Shown here piece by piece: positions 1 to 9,477 of a DNA stretch of 64,000 nucleotides. The position numbers and the translations under genes were made by a program. Numbering within the stretch: position 1 is the stretch's first letter; every line of letters begins with the position of its first letter. Source of the stretch: Bolinopsis microptera (Eukaryota > Ctenophora > Tentaculata > Lobata > Bolinopsidae); the NCBI RefSeq assembly GCF_026151205.1, contig NC_087080.1, positions 4,319,096 to 4,383,095 on the forward strand. The letters run 5' to 3'. The notes beneath the pieces were generated by a model. That model saw nothing but the letters and a program-made list of their open reading frames with translations, was not told the DNA's origin and made no database searches.

Positions 1-528
1 GGAAGACAACAAAGTTCCAAAGGAGTATTCAGGGTGCCACGTTAGAAAATATCCTTGCCAAACGAAACCAGAAACCAGAGGTTTATTTTTACTGAAAATT
101 TCGATTTTCTTTGCCCGAATTCGTTACAGGGTGTTGGTTTGTAGACCACCTTGTTGGTTGTCTGGCGTTTTGCCAGATGATCTTCAATTACCCATCGTTG
201 CCGGGCGATAGAGATTTCTAGAACCATAGTACTGTCAGTGATAGTCCATTGTCCTGACAGCCTCCGTTTTCTAGTACAGCTTCGACTAGATGAATTTAAT
301 CTTCACTGAACAATCAATCAATGAATCTCACCGTGTCTTACAACCTAGGTCCGTAAAGCACAACGAGAACAGGTTATCCGATCTCAAAAAGAGAAGCTGA
401 AGGCCAAGAAGGAAGCCAAGCAATCTACAAAGAAGAAGACCGACACTAAAGCCGTGAGAGCTGCCCAAAAGAAGATCAGCAAATCCCACACGAAGAGCAA
501 ACCTACAAGATCCGGTGTCATGATGTAA
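1..528 (+). CDS. RPL24: 60S ribosomal protein L24, C-terminal part
   Basis: Structural protein of the large ribosomal subunit. Two exons are visible: 1-80 (entered mid-gene, codon phase set at base 3) and 349-528 with stop TAA at 526. The first exon reads KFQRSIQGATLENILAKRN, which follows the eL24 core, and after the intron VRKAQREQ continues the canonical eL24 line. The tail is lysine-rich (KKEAKQSTKKKTD) as expected and ends in SGVMM. The intron (81-348) has GT..AG ends and hairpins that could belong to a small RNA. The 5' half of the gene lies outside the window. RPL10A follows on the same strand 455 bp downstream. Frame and splice junction agree with the family throughout, so identity is secure; only the 3' half can be described. 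Confidence 0.93.
129..281 (+). ncRNA. possible H/ACA-type snoRNA in RPL24 intron
   Basis: Within the RPL24 intron, GGGT..ACCC brackets a first hairpin containing CTGGC-GTTTT-GCCAG. An ANANNA-type box (ATAGTA, 226-231) follows, then a second stem CTGTCAG (232-238) / CTGACAG (254-260), then ACA at 276-278 followed by three bases. Ribosomal-protein introns are classic snoRNA hosts. The spacing between the last stem and ACA is longer than usual, so this is a weak candidate; no target was identified. Confidence 0.22.
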
Positions 529-983
529 ACTGTGTAGCGCTTGATTTTTAATCTATCCACACTGTGTATCACTGCTTACACTTACCTCTATTCTTTGTTA
601 TTGTACCTCGCTAACCCTGCTTATCTGTACAAAGTACTCTGTTCAGACAATGTACTCACAAGTGCTCAGAAACTTAGTTCATGGTATATAGTAGAGGACG
701 AGGGCCCACTCAGCCTCTAATGAGTAGCCTCGTTTTAGGCCGGCCCACCCAGCCGATTTTGGGTAGCCTGCTTAGGCCGGTTTGCCCAAACCGATTGGGA
801 TTTCCCTGGGCGTTCAGTGTTTAGCACTGTTTCGCAAGTAAGATTACTTCTTGATTAAAAAGCTTGAAAAAGATAATCTTTGAACTGTTTATTCTTCTTG
901 TACTTTGATTTTGGACTATATTTGAAACGCTCACCAGCAAATCCCTCGCTTAACCACTGTACTTGTCCTATGTAGGACCAGCC
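529..983. other. RPL24-RPL10A intergenic spacer with tandem hairpins
   Basis: No coding signal. At about 700-805 there are three imperfect tandem GC-rich hairpin modules built from GCCCAC(C/T)CAGCC ... GAGTAGCC / GGGTAGCC, separated by TTAGGCCGG. ATTAAA occurs near 853. The spacer ends in a pyrimidine-rich acceptor (TGTAG at 971-975) eight bases before the RPL10A start codon. Confidence 0.5.
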
Positions 984-2540
984 ATGTCCAAGATCAACAA
1001 GGAGTTTCTGCTGGAGGCCATCACCAGTATTCAGTCTGGCTCTAAAGACAAACAGAGGTTTGTTAATTACTCCATCTAAATGTCAATCATTGTCTCGATC
1101 TCGTTTAAGTTTTTTGGCTAACCTTTCTTCTACGAATGTTTACGGATTTTTCCTTGATCTAAAAATGACGGAAAGTTTTCTTTTTCAGGAAGTTTTTAGA
1201 GACAATCGAGCTGCAGATTGCTTTGAAGAACTACGATCCCGCTCGTGACAAGCGTTTCACTGGTACCGTCAAACTTCGTCACGTCCCCAAGGTAACTTAG
1301 TTTTTATCAGCTGATCTAAAAGATATTGGTGGATGTTACAAGATTAGAAGTATGTCAGAATAATATTCGATATTCGATACTACATTTTATTTCCGTCCTG
1401 TGCCAAGAATTGACGCAACTATTGTCAAAGTTTTAAATCCCTACCAATACGATGCTAAAAATATTCCTATTTCAGAAAAACTACAAGATTTGCATTATTG
1501 GAGATGAAAGGCATATTGATGAAGCTAAGCAACTCGGATACGACTGCAAGGTAACTATACTAAACTTAGAGTTATTCTGGGAAATTCTTTGCTATAAAAA
1601 TATATAGGGTAAAACTCCGTTCAAAGACCAGTTTGGCACTTTGCCAGGTTCGGTAACAAGAGGAGTAAGATTAACAGAATAATTTTAATCAAGCTTGTCA
1701 TTAATGGCAATCTAATATAAACTATTTTTACAGCCTATTAATGTTCATTTTTATTTCCAAATTTGCCCTGTAAAACCAAGCATGGTTTTAATAGATGAGT
1801 TTCTGAACATGTTCTAATATTTCAGAGCGCAGAGGACCTCAAGAAGCTGAACAAGAACAAGAAGTTGGTGAAGAAGCTCGCTAAGAACTACGATGCTTTC
1901 ATGGCTTCAGATGGTCTGATCAAACAGATTCCTAGATCCTTGGTAAGCGAAATTTCTTGTTCTTCTACATAACGGCCATCATTGTCGACCGATTGATAGG
2001 GTATTAACTACTGTAATTGTCGCATAGCCAAATTCCAGAGCGGACGTAAGAATCGCTCTGGCCAGACACTGTGCAACAACAAAGTTTTGAGTTTTTGTTC
2101 TTTGAACAAGAATTTCTGGTAGTTTTGTTGTGAATACTTGTCAAAGAATTCACCTCCAAAATATGCCATACATCATAGATTAAGATTCATAGATTCAACT
2201 AAAATTGTGTGTGATCGTCATTCCTATATTACCCTACTTACCAAGTTTTTCCCCCCCAGGACCTGGTCTGAACAAAGCTGGTAAGTTCCCCACATCTCTG
2301 TCCCATCAAGAAAACATGGAAGAGAAAGTAGAGACCGTCAAGAAAACCATCAAATTCCAGATGAAGAAAGTCCTGTGTCTGTCTGTCGCAGTCGGTAATG
2401 TCTCTATGGAAACCGATGAGCTGAACGCAAATATTATGTTGGCCGTTAACTTCCTGGTATCACTCTTGAAGAAGAACTGGCAGAACGTGAGGTCGCTCAA
2501 CATTAAATCTACAATGGGAAAGCCACACAGAATCTACTAA
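984..2540 (+). CDS. RPL10A: 60S ribosomal protein L10a (uL1)
   Basis: L1-stalk protein of the large ribosomal subunit. Five exons: 984-1057, 1189-1291, 1476-1550, 1826-1942 and 2260-2540. Family landmarks in order are [124 protein letters not shown] and IKSTMGKP. All junctions keep frame except exon 4 to 5: exon 4 ends in phase 0 at a good GTAAGC donor, but the CCCCCCCAG acceptor leaves the exon one G short of the expected Gly codon. A one-base assembly error or unusual junction is likely. An AG acceptor lies just before the ATG. Intron 3 carries a conserved hairpin element. Confidence 0.95.
1616..1723 (+). ncRNA. conserved intronic hairpin element, H/ACA snoRNA candidate copy 1
   Basis: Lies in RPL10A intron 3 and matches a second copy at 2960-3069 in the UQCRQ intron. 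Shared blocks include TCAAAGACCAGTTTGGCACT, GGTTCGGTAACAAGAGGAGT and TTAATGGCAATCTAATATAA. Hairpin TGGCA-CTT-TGCCA is followed by AGAGGA (fits ANANNA), then a second hairpin TTGTC..GGCAA closed by AGATT..AATCT, and ATA three bases before the end of similarity in place of ACA. Host genes and architecture suit an H/ACA snoRNA; a short mobile repeat is the alternative. Confidence 0.4.
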
Positions 2541-2762
2541 TTTATTGTGATCTTTTTTATTCTATCAAATCTGAGCGTTTTATTGTCTGTTGGTCTTCAT
2601 CAAATTTATCCGAAGTGAAATTTAATAATCATTGAAACTAAACAAAATTAATTCGAAGTTTGATAAAACTCAATCCAAACTCAGCCTTGAATGTATTCTC
2701 ATATTCATTTTATCACTAATAATCCAATTTCATTTTAACACGGTATAGTTTTGTACAATAGG

Positions 2763-3392
2763 ATGGGTTTTCATCCCGGCAAAGGAAGGTTTGTACGGAA
2801 TGTGGTACAATACCAGCTGAACCCCTCTGAGCTCCGAACTTTCGCTGGTGAGTCTTAGATCTGAACAGTTAATCTTGCCGGTTCTCTTGAACTGACTCCG
2901 GGCTATTTCATCGCCACAATTTACGTTTACATCTGTTAAATATTTGATTCTGCGAAAAGCTCGTTCAAAGACCAGTTTGGCACTTCGCCAGGTTCGGTAA
3001 CAAGAGGAGTGAAATTAATAGGCGATTTCTAACTAATAGCTTGTCTGTTAATGGCAATCTAATATAAACCCCTTACAACCTCATCGTAATCCTCTTGAAC
3101 ATTTTAAAGGTTGACTTCAAACCTTAAATTTATAGTTTATATCGGTATTGCACGTACCATTCTTATGATGCGGGTCTTGTCTCCTGCTCAGACTATCGCT
3201 ATTAAACTCCTTAAAACATAATAATTTCCAGGTTGGGAGTATCAGTTCAAGAATTACTTCCGTCGTGCAGGTATCTGGTCCCTTCAGTGGGGCCCTCCCG
3301 CCGTCATCTCTTACGGGATCATGAAATGGTGTTCCGACACGTACAGAAACGAATGCTGGAAGGAGTCTAAGGTTTACAACATCAAAGAATGA
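2763..3392 (+). CDS. UQCRQ: cytochrome b-c1 complex subunit 8 (QCR8 family)
   Basis: Small single-TM accessory subunit of respiratory complex III in the mitochondrial inner membrane. Two exons, 2763-2847 and 3232-3392, join in phase 1 and give about 81 residues, the usual family length. The N-terminal segment VRNVVQYQLNPSELRTFAG matches the QCR8 pattern (VxxYxLSPxEQRAF). The second exon begins GWEYQFKNYFRRAG, followed by a hydrophobic helix around IWSLQWGPPAVISYGIM and a charged C-terminus. AG occurs one base before the ATG. The gene sits only 222 bp downstream of RPL10A with no AATAAA between them; AATAAA follows at 3681-3686. The intron contains the second copy of the snoRNA-like element. 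Confidence 0.85.
2960..3069 (+). ncRNA. conserved intronic hairpin element, H/ACA snoRNA candidate copy 2
   Basis: Second copy of the 1616-1723 element, in the UQCRQ intron. The first hairpin arm is nearly identical, with one change (TGGCA-CTT-CGCCA). The AGAGGA box is kept. The middle diverges (TAGGCGATTTCTAACTAA), while the second stem TTGTC..GGCAA and the 3' block are preserved. Keeping the stems and boxes while the linker drifts suggests constraint on RNA structure. Confidence 0.4.
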
Positions 3393-5473
3393 GTTAGACT
3401 TCTGCCCGGACTATGAAATTGGCGAACATGGGTGCGATTTTCTCTCTGACCCGTACTAGATACATTTATTTATTCGATGGGACCATCAAATTCAGCTTCA
3501 GTTTAATCCCGCTTGCATCCTTTTCCTCGATATCTTTTTGTACTCAATTTTGGTTGTTCAAGAATTCAGTTGTTGGATCTGCGTAACATTTCCTCAATTT
3601 ATTGTACAATATCACTTCGAATAATATTATGTAAAATTGTAAATATGATGTGTTAATGATTGATTAATTCATATAACTAGAATAAATAGTTTCATTAGTT
3701 AGAATGATAATGGATAATACGAATTATGGATTATAAACCTGCCAATTTGTACAGTTGATTGAATGCCTGAACCATTAAAAACAGTAGAAATTGGAAGCAT
3801 GACAGAAATTCTTTGGCTTTGGCCATATCACGTGACAGTCTATTGCAGAATTATCAATCATCCTGGCTATGTCAAATGTCACCAACTCCGAGCCCATATT
3901 CATTTGTGGTCTAACAAGCTCGATTGACGATGTCAATCCTTCTCAGTTCGACGGACGAGGTGCCAGGTCAGGCAGTACAAAAGTCTAACATTTTAGTCCC
4001 TTCGAGAGCTAGAGTTAAATATCTCGCTAAAATCACGCCAGTCCCTGCGCGGCGGCCTTTTAAACATTCAAGCTAGCTTCCTGAACAGGAGGAATATACG
4101 CGAGAGGAGCTAGCAATAGACTAGCAAGATAGGTAAGCTGAAATCCTATGCACATTCTAGCATTGATCTTGAAGGGTTGACATCGTCCGTCAAAATAAAC
4201 TTGTCTATTTTCTTCGAAGTATTGCGCGCGGCCGCTTTCTTATCGCAATACTTTACTGGGCCGCGCTCAGCCTGTCATTCCGCCAAATCTATATTCGGTT
4301 AATGAACATAATAGCCTGGGGTCCTCAGGTAACGCAATACTAGGCGACGTTCACATATTTGATATTACGTAATCATTTTTTGGACAATTTTTACCTCTCC
4401 TCCGTAATCAGCTTTACCATTTACACATATCTATTGTGTCTAAATAACACTAGCGTAATCATTCTTAACGGGTACGTGAATGGTGATACTCGTGGAATAT
4501 CTGTTCGACGAGTCCAACTCTGCGCGCGTCCTGGTAGGTTATAAACCTACAAAATCATTCGGAAACACCCCTCAGCTGGTATATATACCATATGACGTAG
4601 TATGTGAACGACCCCTTAGCGCAGCCCGAAGTAAATGTTATGAATTAGCGCGCGCTGGTTAGTCTACTTAACAACGGGTGGTACTCTAAAAATATTTGTT
4701 CCATTATTCCAAATACAAGACCGTCGACGAGTCTAACTCGGCGCGCGTCTTGGTAGGTTAAAAACCTACAACTATATACAATACTCCAAGATTTCTTCGA
4801 GTAATAATCACTGTATCACGACGTGACCCTTATTGTCATTTCATTTACTATCGCAGGGCGAACGCCACAATACAGCCGCGCACGTGAAGTAAAAATGTTG
4901 GACCTTTACTTTACTTTAAACAGAAATTTGTCGCGTGTACTTCATAATACTTTGGTGCTATATCTGAGCAAACCATCTTATATATCTTATAATAAGAACA
5001 AATTAAAAAGTATGTGTAGTAAAATTATGATCAAAAATGATTTTAAAATAAAACCGAAATTGAAGTCGCGCCGCGCATATTTTCGACAATTTACACTGTA
5101 TTGTTAAAATCGAGCGCTCAAGCAAATACGGTCATATTTGATATTGAGGACTCAGTAGCGCAACAATGCGCATCGGCCCCCACCCAAAAGGTGCCTTTTG
5201 GCCCCTCCCCTTCCAATAAAATTGGATTAGTTCTTTAAAAAAAGCAAAAAATAGTTGGACCTCCCTACAGCTTCTTTTACCCCTCTGCAAGCAAATAACA
5301 CTCAAAATATTTTTTCATGTCAACTGAATAATACACAAATTCCCTCTTTAACCAGAAGCAGTTGGCAAAAGGAGCCAGTTGCATGTAAGAGCTTTACTAT
5401 CAACCGATTTACCACTAACCCAGGCCTAACACCAGCTGGACACCAGGTAGATTGTCTCTAATACTTTCAACAC
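3393..5473. other. intergenic region with GC-rich palindromic repeats
   Basis: No convincing gene. AATAAA at 3681-3686 probably ends UQCRQ. From about 3940 to 5170 short GCGCGC-rich islands alternate with AT-rich DNA. Two copies of a palindromic module occur near 4503-4551 and 4723-4770: GACGAGTC(C/T)AACTC, then GCGCGCGTC(C/T)TGGTAGG, then a hairpin GTAGGTT-AWA-AACCTAC. Short open frames here lack family features. Confidence 0.5.
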
Positions 5474-6319
5474 TACTATATGGACACGTTCATTGAAGTT
5501 TGAGGATATTGGTAAATATTAGTGACCCTACTGAACGGCACGATGATGTAAAATGTGTCACACTATGAAACTATATAAACCCTCTTACCCTAAGATAATC
5601 GTTTCATCCTCTAGATAAACTTTGTCGCATAACGATATCTATATCAGACGATAAGATATCGCTTAAATGCGGCCGGCAGTGAGTTGTAAACTTTGTCACA
5701 CTATAAAAACGTGACGGAGTTTATATGGACCCCTTGTTGCCGTGTTTGACCAAATTTTCGAATTTCCAATTCATAGAATAGCTGTATATGACTATTATCT
5801 ACATATTTAGCGACTTTTTTCCTTAAATGGTAGCTCCATGTAAACTCTGTCACACATTTAAGAAATTTATATGAGGGATGTTTATGACATCCTGACAAGA
5901 AATGCCGAACAGTCTAGCATTATTTTGTGAGCTGAATGTGTTTGGAATTGTTCACATATTTCATTGTTATAGGCAAATACAAATACAGAAGGCAGAAATA
6001 GGTAAATTTAGTCACATAAATTTGTATGATATCTCAACATGTGTGAAATTGAGTAAATATTAGTATACCAACTTAAACACCCTATATTACGTACTATGGG
6101 TCAATTAACAATATTTCAACCATACGCCGGTCATATAAATTATTATATGGCAGTGATAATGTGATATGTTAACATTGGATAAATTTCAACACCTGAACAG
6201 GGTAAAAATTTGTAAATTTCGTCACAAAAAAAAATAATAACTTTATTTGCTCCGTGTTGGCAAAATAACTAATTTATCGACATAGTGATGGTGATAAAGT
6301 AACATTATATACTAATTGA

Positions 6320-6990
6320 GGTATGATTCTTCAAAATAGGGGCAAGAAATGTAAATTTCGTCACATCAGCCATTGCATTAGTTAGATAGATTTTCTTTCA
6401 TATCAACTGCCCTTATTATAGTTGGAATGGATTTATACAGGAAATATAGAAACCCATGCCCATTTTTCATCACATTGAAATTATACTGTTGGGGCAGGAA
6501 AAGTAAATTTCGTCACATTTCGGTAAATTAGTGATATCAAACTCAGCATTGTTAAACTTGAGTTCTGATTTGCTGAAAAATAACCTACCAATAATTCCTG
6601 GAAGAATATTGAATTCTAATCGGGGTATGGTTCTTCAAAATAGGGTCAAGAAATGTAAATTTCGTCACATACGTCATTGTAAAATTTAGATACACTTTCT
6701 TTCACATCAACAGTCCTAATTATAGTTTGAAATGATTAATTCAGAGATAAGGAAATATAGAAACCCATGCCCATTTTTCATCACATTGAAATTATACTGT
6801 TGGGGCAGGAAAAGTGAATTTCGTCACATTTCGGTAACTTAGTAAAATTAAACTCAGAATTGTTAAACTTGAGTTCTGATTTGCTGAATAATAACCTACT
6901 AATAATTCCTGGAAGAATATTGAATTCTAATCGAGGCATGTTTCTTCAAAATAAGTTCAAAAAAATGTAAATTTCGTCACATCAGCCATT
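6320..6990. repeat. about 305-bp tandem repeat inside the TIR element
   Basis: About 2.2 copies. Each unit starts near GGTATGRTTCTTCAAAATAG and contains two GTAAATTTCGTCACA-type sites about 152 bp apart, CCCATGCCCATTTTTCATCA and TTGAGTTCTGATTTGCTGAA. Units begin near 6320, 6624 and 6940 (partial). Confidence 0.8.
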
Positions 6991-7166
6991 GCATTTCTTT
7001 CATATCAACTGCCCTTATTATTATTGTGACAATTTTTACATCAACTGCCCTATACTTGAATCAGTTCTATCCGTGCATCGTCCTTATATACAGTTTTCCC
7101 GCCTTCCAAACCAAAATCAGATATAAATGATTTCGGCAATTTACCCAAAATTTTAAATTCCATATA

Positions 7167-8313
7167 GGGTAAGGCACGTAATTTTGTCAGGGTACCTAAT
7201 TTTGTCATTTTGCTCTGAAAAACTGCCTCGGCTCGGAATTTCAGCTTGAAAGAAAAGGTTTGTGTATAAAAAGAAAGCTTAGACTTTGCTGAAACTGCTC
7301 CTACAAAGTTTAAGTTTTTAGCTCTTTTGCATCTGTGTCAAAAATGAAGGCGAAACTGTTAACCCGAAAAATAAATAAGATCCTTAAGGTTTTCTTAAGG
7401 AATTTTCAAAATTTTGATTTATTGCTATTTCAAAAGTAATTGAGCTAGCTTCATGCCATTGCATATTTCAAATATCTTCTACAGCAGAAGTATACGTACA
7501 AATTTTCAAGTCTCTAGCGCAATTATTGTTTAAGTTACAGAGGGTGACAAAATTAGGTTCGATTTTGCCAAAAGTACCTAATTTTGTCAAAAAAATCGAC
7601 CTTTCTCAAATTTCTTGTAAATCACAGATTGTGTTGAAAATGGCCTTATACAACTATTCTGAAGTTTTTTTGCCCATAGGATATGTATAAGGCACTTATA
7701 ATAGCATAACACTTATAATAGCATATTTTCGCCGAGGTGGATAATCTGATTTTTTCAATCTAAAATGACTAAAAAAATAATTGATGAAATTACTAAGCAA
7801 GTGATCTATCTACAGACATGAAAATTTCAACCTAGACCTAGAACCAATTGTTTTTCAAGATACCAGTGGTTTCAGGGGCATTTGGGGGCTATTTTCTAAG
7901 ATTATATACCCAAAAAGTGTCATCTTTTCATCAAGCTACAAAACTATGAAAACATCATATCTTTGGGATTTTTGAGGTCAATGTTGGTAAAAAAGCGCTC
8001 GAATGATGCATCCAGGTAGTCTAAAATACCGAGAAACGGTTACTTTTTGCACAATCTTCAAGTGACAAAATTAGGTTCGGGGTGACAAAATTAAGTAAAG
8101 TCACCTAATTTTGTCATTTTTTCAAAATAATTTTTTTGAACATCTTCAACCCCAGCAATTTCGATCATTTTTGTGATAGAACTTGCCTAGACTGTCTACT
8201 ATAACATGGTGGAGGTTTCATCTAAATCGGAATTTCAGACGAGATTAAAACCCATGGTTTATATCAGGCAGTCGGAAAATTGCCAAAAAATGACAAAATT
8301 ATGTGCTTTACCC
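7167..8313. mobile_element. nested 1147-bp TA-flanked element (Tc1/mariner-like MITE)
   Basis: Left terminus GGGTAAGGCACGTAATTTTG and right terminus the inverse of GGGTAAAGCACATAATTTTG form an imperfect inverted repeat. It is flanked by TA at 7165-7166 and 8314-8315. The empty site is preserved in a duplicated stretch of the host element around 8944-8945, where the flanks join with a single TA. Internal sequence repeats the terminal motif ACCTAATTTTGTCA in both orientations (near 7193, 7550, 7570, 8064, 8088 and 8103). No transposase frame. Confidence 0.88.
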
Positions 8314-8316
8314 TAA

Positions 8317-9345
8317 TGTGACAGAATTTACATCATTTCCCAATAAGTGCATGTATTTGCTAACTTTTCAAAACAACATATTTTAGGGCTATGATTGGTA
8401 GAAGAACCATCAAATAATGTGTTGAAAGGGTTTTGAGGACACCTCACAGTAGAAAAGAGGTATCGTATTCTGAGTGTGACAAAGTTTACGAAATATTGCC
8501 TTAAAACCGTTCGATCCCTGCCCTTTAGCCAAATGTTGTATCACAATTGTTAGAATGACCTAATCTACTATATTTTAAACCAAAAAAATGCTAATTGGGC
8601 AGCTATGGTTAACACAGTCACAAAAATGTGACATTTTTTACATTATAGTGCCTAAAAACAATAAATTTTATTTCTGAGCCGTGTATATGGAAGTATGGGT
8701 CACGTGGCTAATGTCCAGAACTTCTGAACACGTTATTTTTTTTGGTTTACCAATATCCTTAAACTTCAACATGAACGTGTCCATTTACGATTTCGTATCA
8801 TTTTGTGACGATGTTTACATCAACTGCCCTATACTTCAATCAACTGTATCCGTGTATCGTCCTCATATAGAGTTTTCCCGCCTTCCAAACCAAAATCAGA
8901 TATAAATGATTTCGGAAATTCACCCAGAATTTCAAATTCCATATAATGTGACAGAATTTACATCATTTCCCAATAGCCAAGTGCATGTATTTGTTAATTT
9001 TCCAAAACAACATATTTTAGGGCTATGATTGGCAGAAGAACTATCAAATAATGAGTTGAAAGGGTTTTGAGGACACCTCACAGTAGAAAAGAGGTCCCGT
9101 ATTCTGAGTGTGACAAAGTTTACGAAATGTTGCCTTAAAGCCGTTCGATCACTGCCCTTTAGGCCTACATTGTATCATAATTGTTAGATTGACCTAATCT
9201 ACTATATTTTAGACCAAAAAATGCTAATTGGGCAGCTATGGTAAACAATGTCACAAAAATGTGACATTTTTTACATAATAGTGCCTAAAAGCAATACATT
9301 TTATTTTTGAGCAGTGCATATGGGAGTATGGGTCACGTGGCTAAT
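8317..9345. repeat. tandem duplication of the right part of the TIR element
   Basis: The stretch from TGTGACAGAATTTACATCAT at 8317 to about 8740 recurs from 8947 to about 9370 with roughly 95% identity by eye. The block 8804-8946 between them is a diverged copy of 7025-7166. The right arm was therefore duplicated, leaving an internal terminus at 8744-8787. Confidence 0.8.
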
Positions 9346-9477
9346 GTTCAGAACTTATGAACACGCTAGATTAATAATTGTTAAAATTAAACCACTATCG
9401 TCAAAAACGCTGTTTTAGAAATTTACCAATTTCCTCAAACTTCAATGAACGTGTCCATATAACAAATAATTTGAGGG

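Larger units (their letters stand above)
5474..9461. mobile_element. about 4 kb non-autonomous element with terminal inverted repeats
   Basis: The two ends are inverted copies: left end from 5474 and right end to 9461, both starting TGGACACGTTCATTGAAG and continuing TTTGAGGA(T/A)ATTGGTAAAT. They are flanked by TATA (TSD of TA or TATA; the palindrome leaves it ambiguous). No transposase frame is present. The interior carries ten forward sites of the GTAAATTTCGTCACA type (5548 to 6967) and eight reversed sites (7025 to 9260), spaced about 150 bp, plus 305-bp direct repeats and a nested element. The superfamily is not identified. A second, internal copy of the right terminus lies at about 8744-8787. 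Confidence 0.8.

Noticed and set aside
4503-4770. Functional hammerhead ribozymes
   Set aside because: The GAAA element and the CTGANGA core are absent in both copies.
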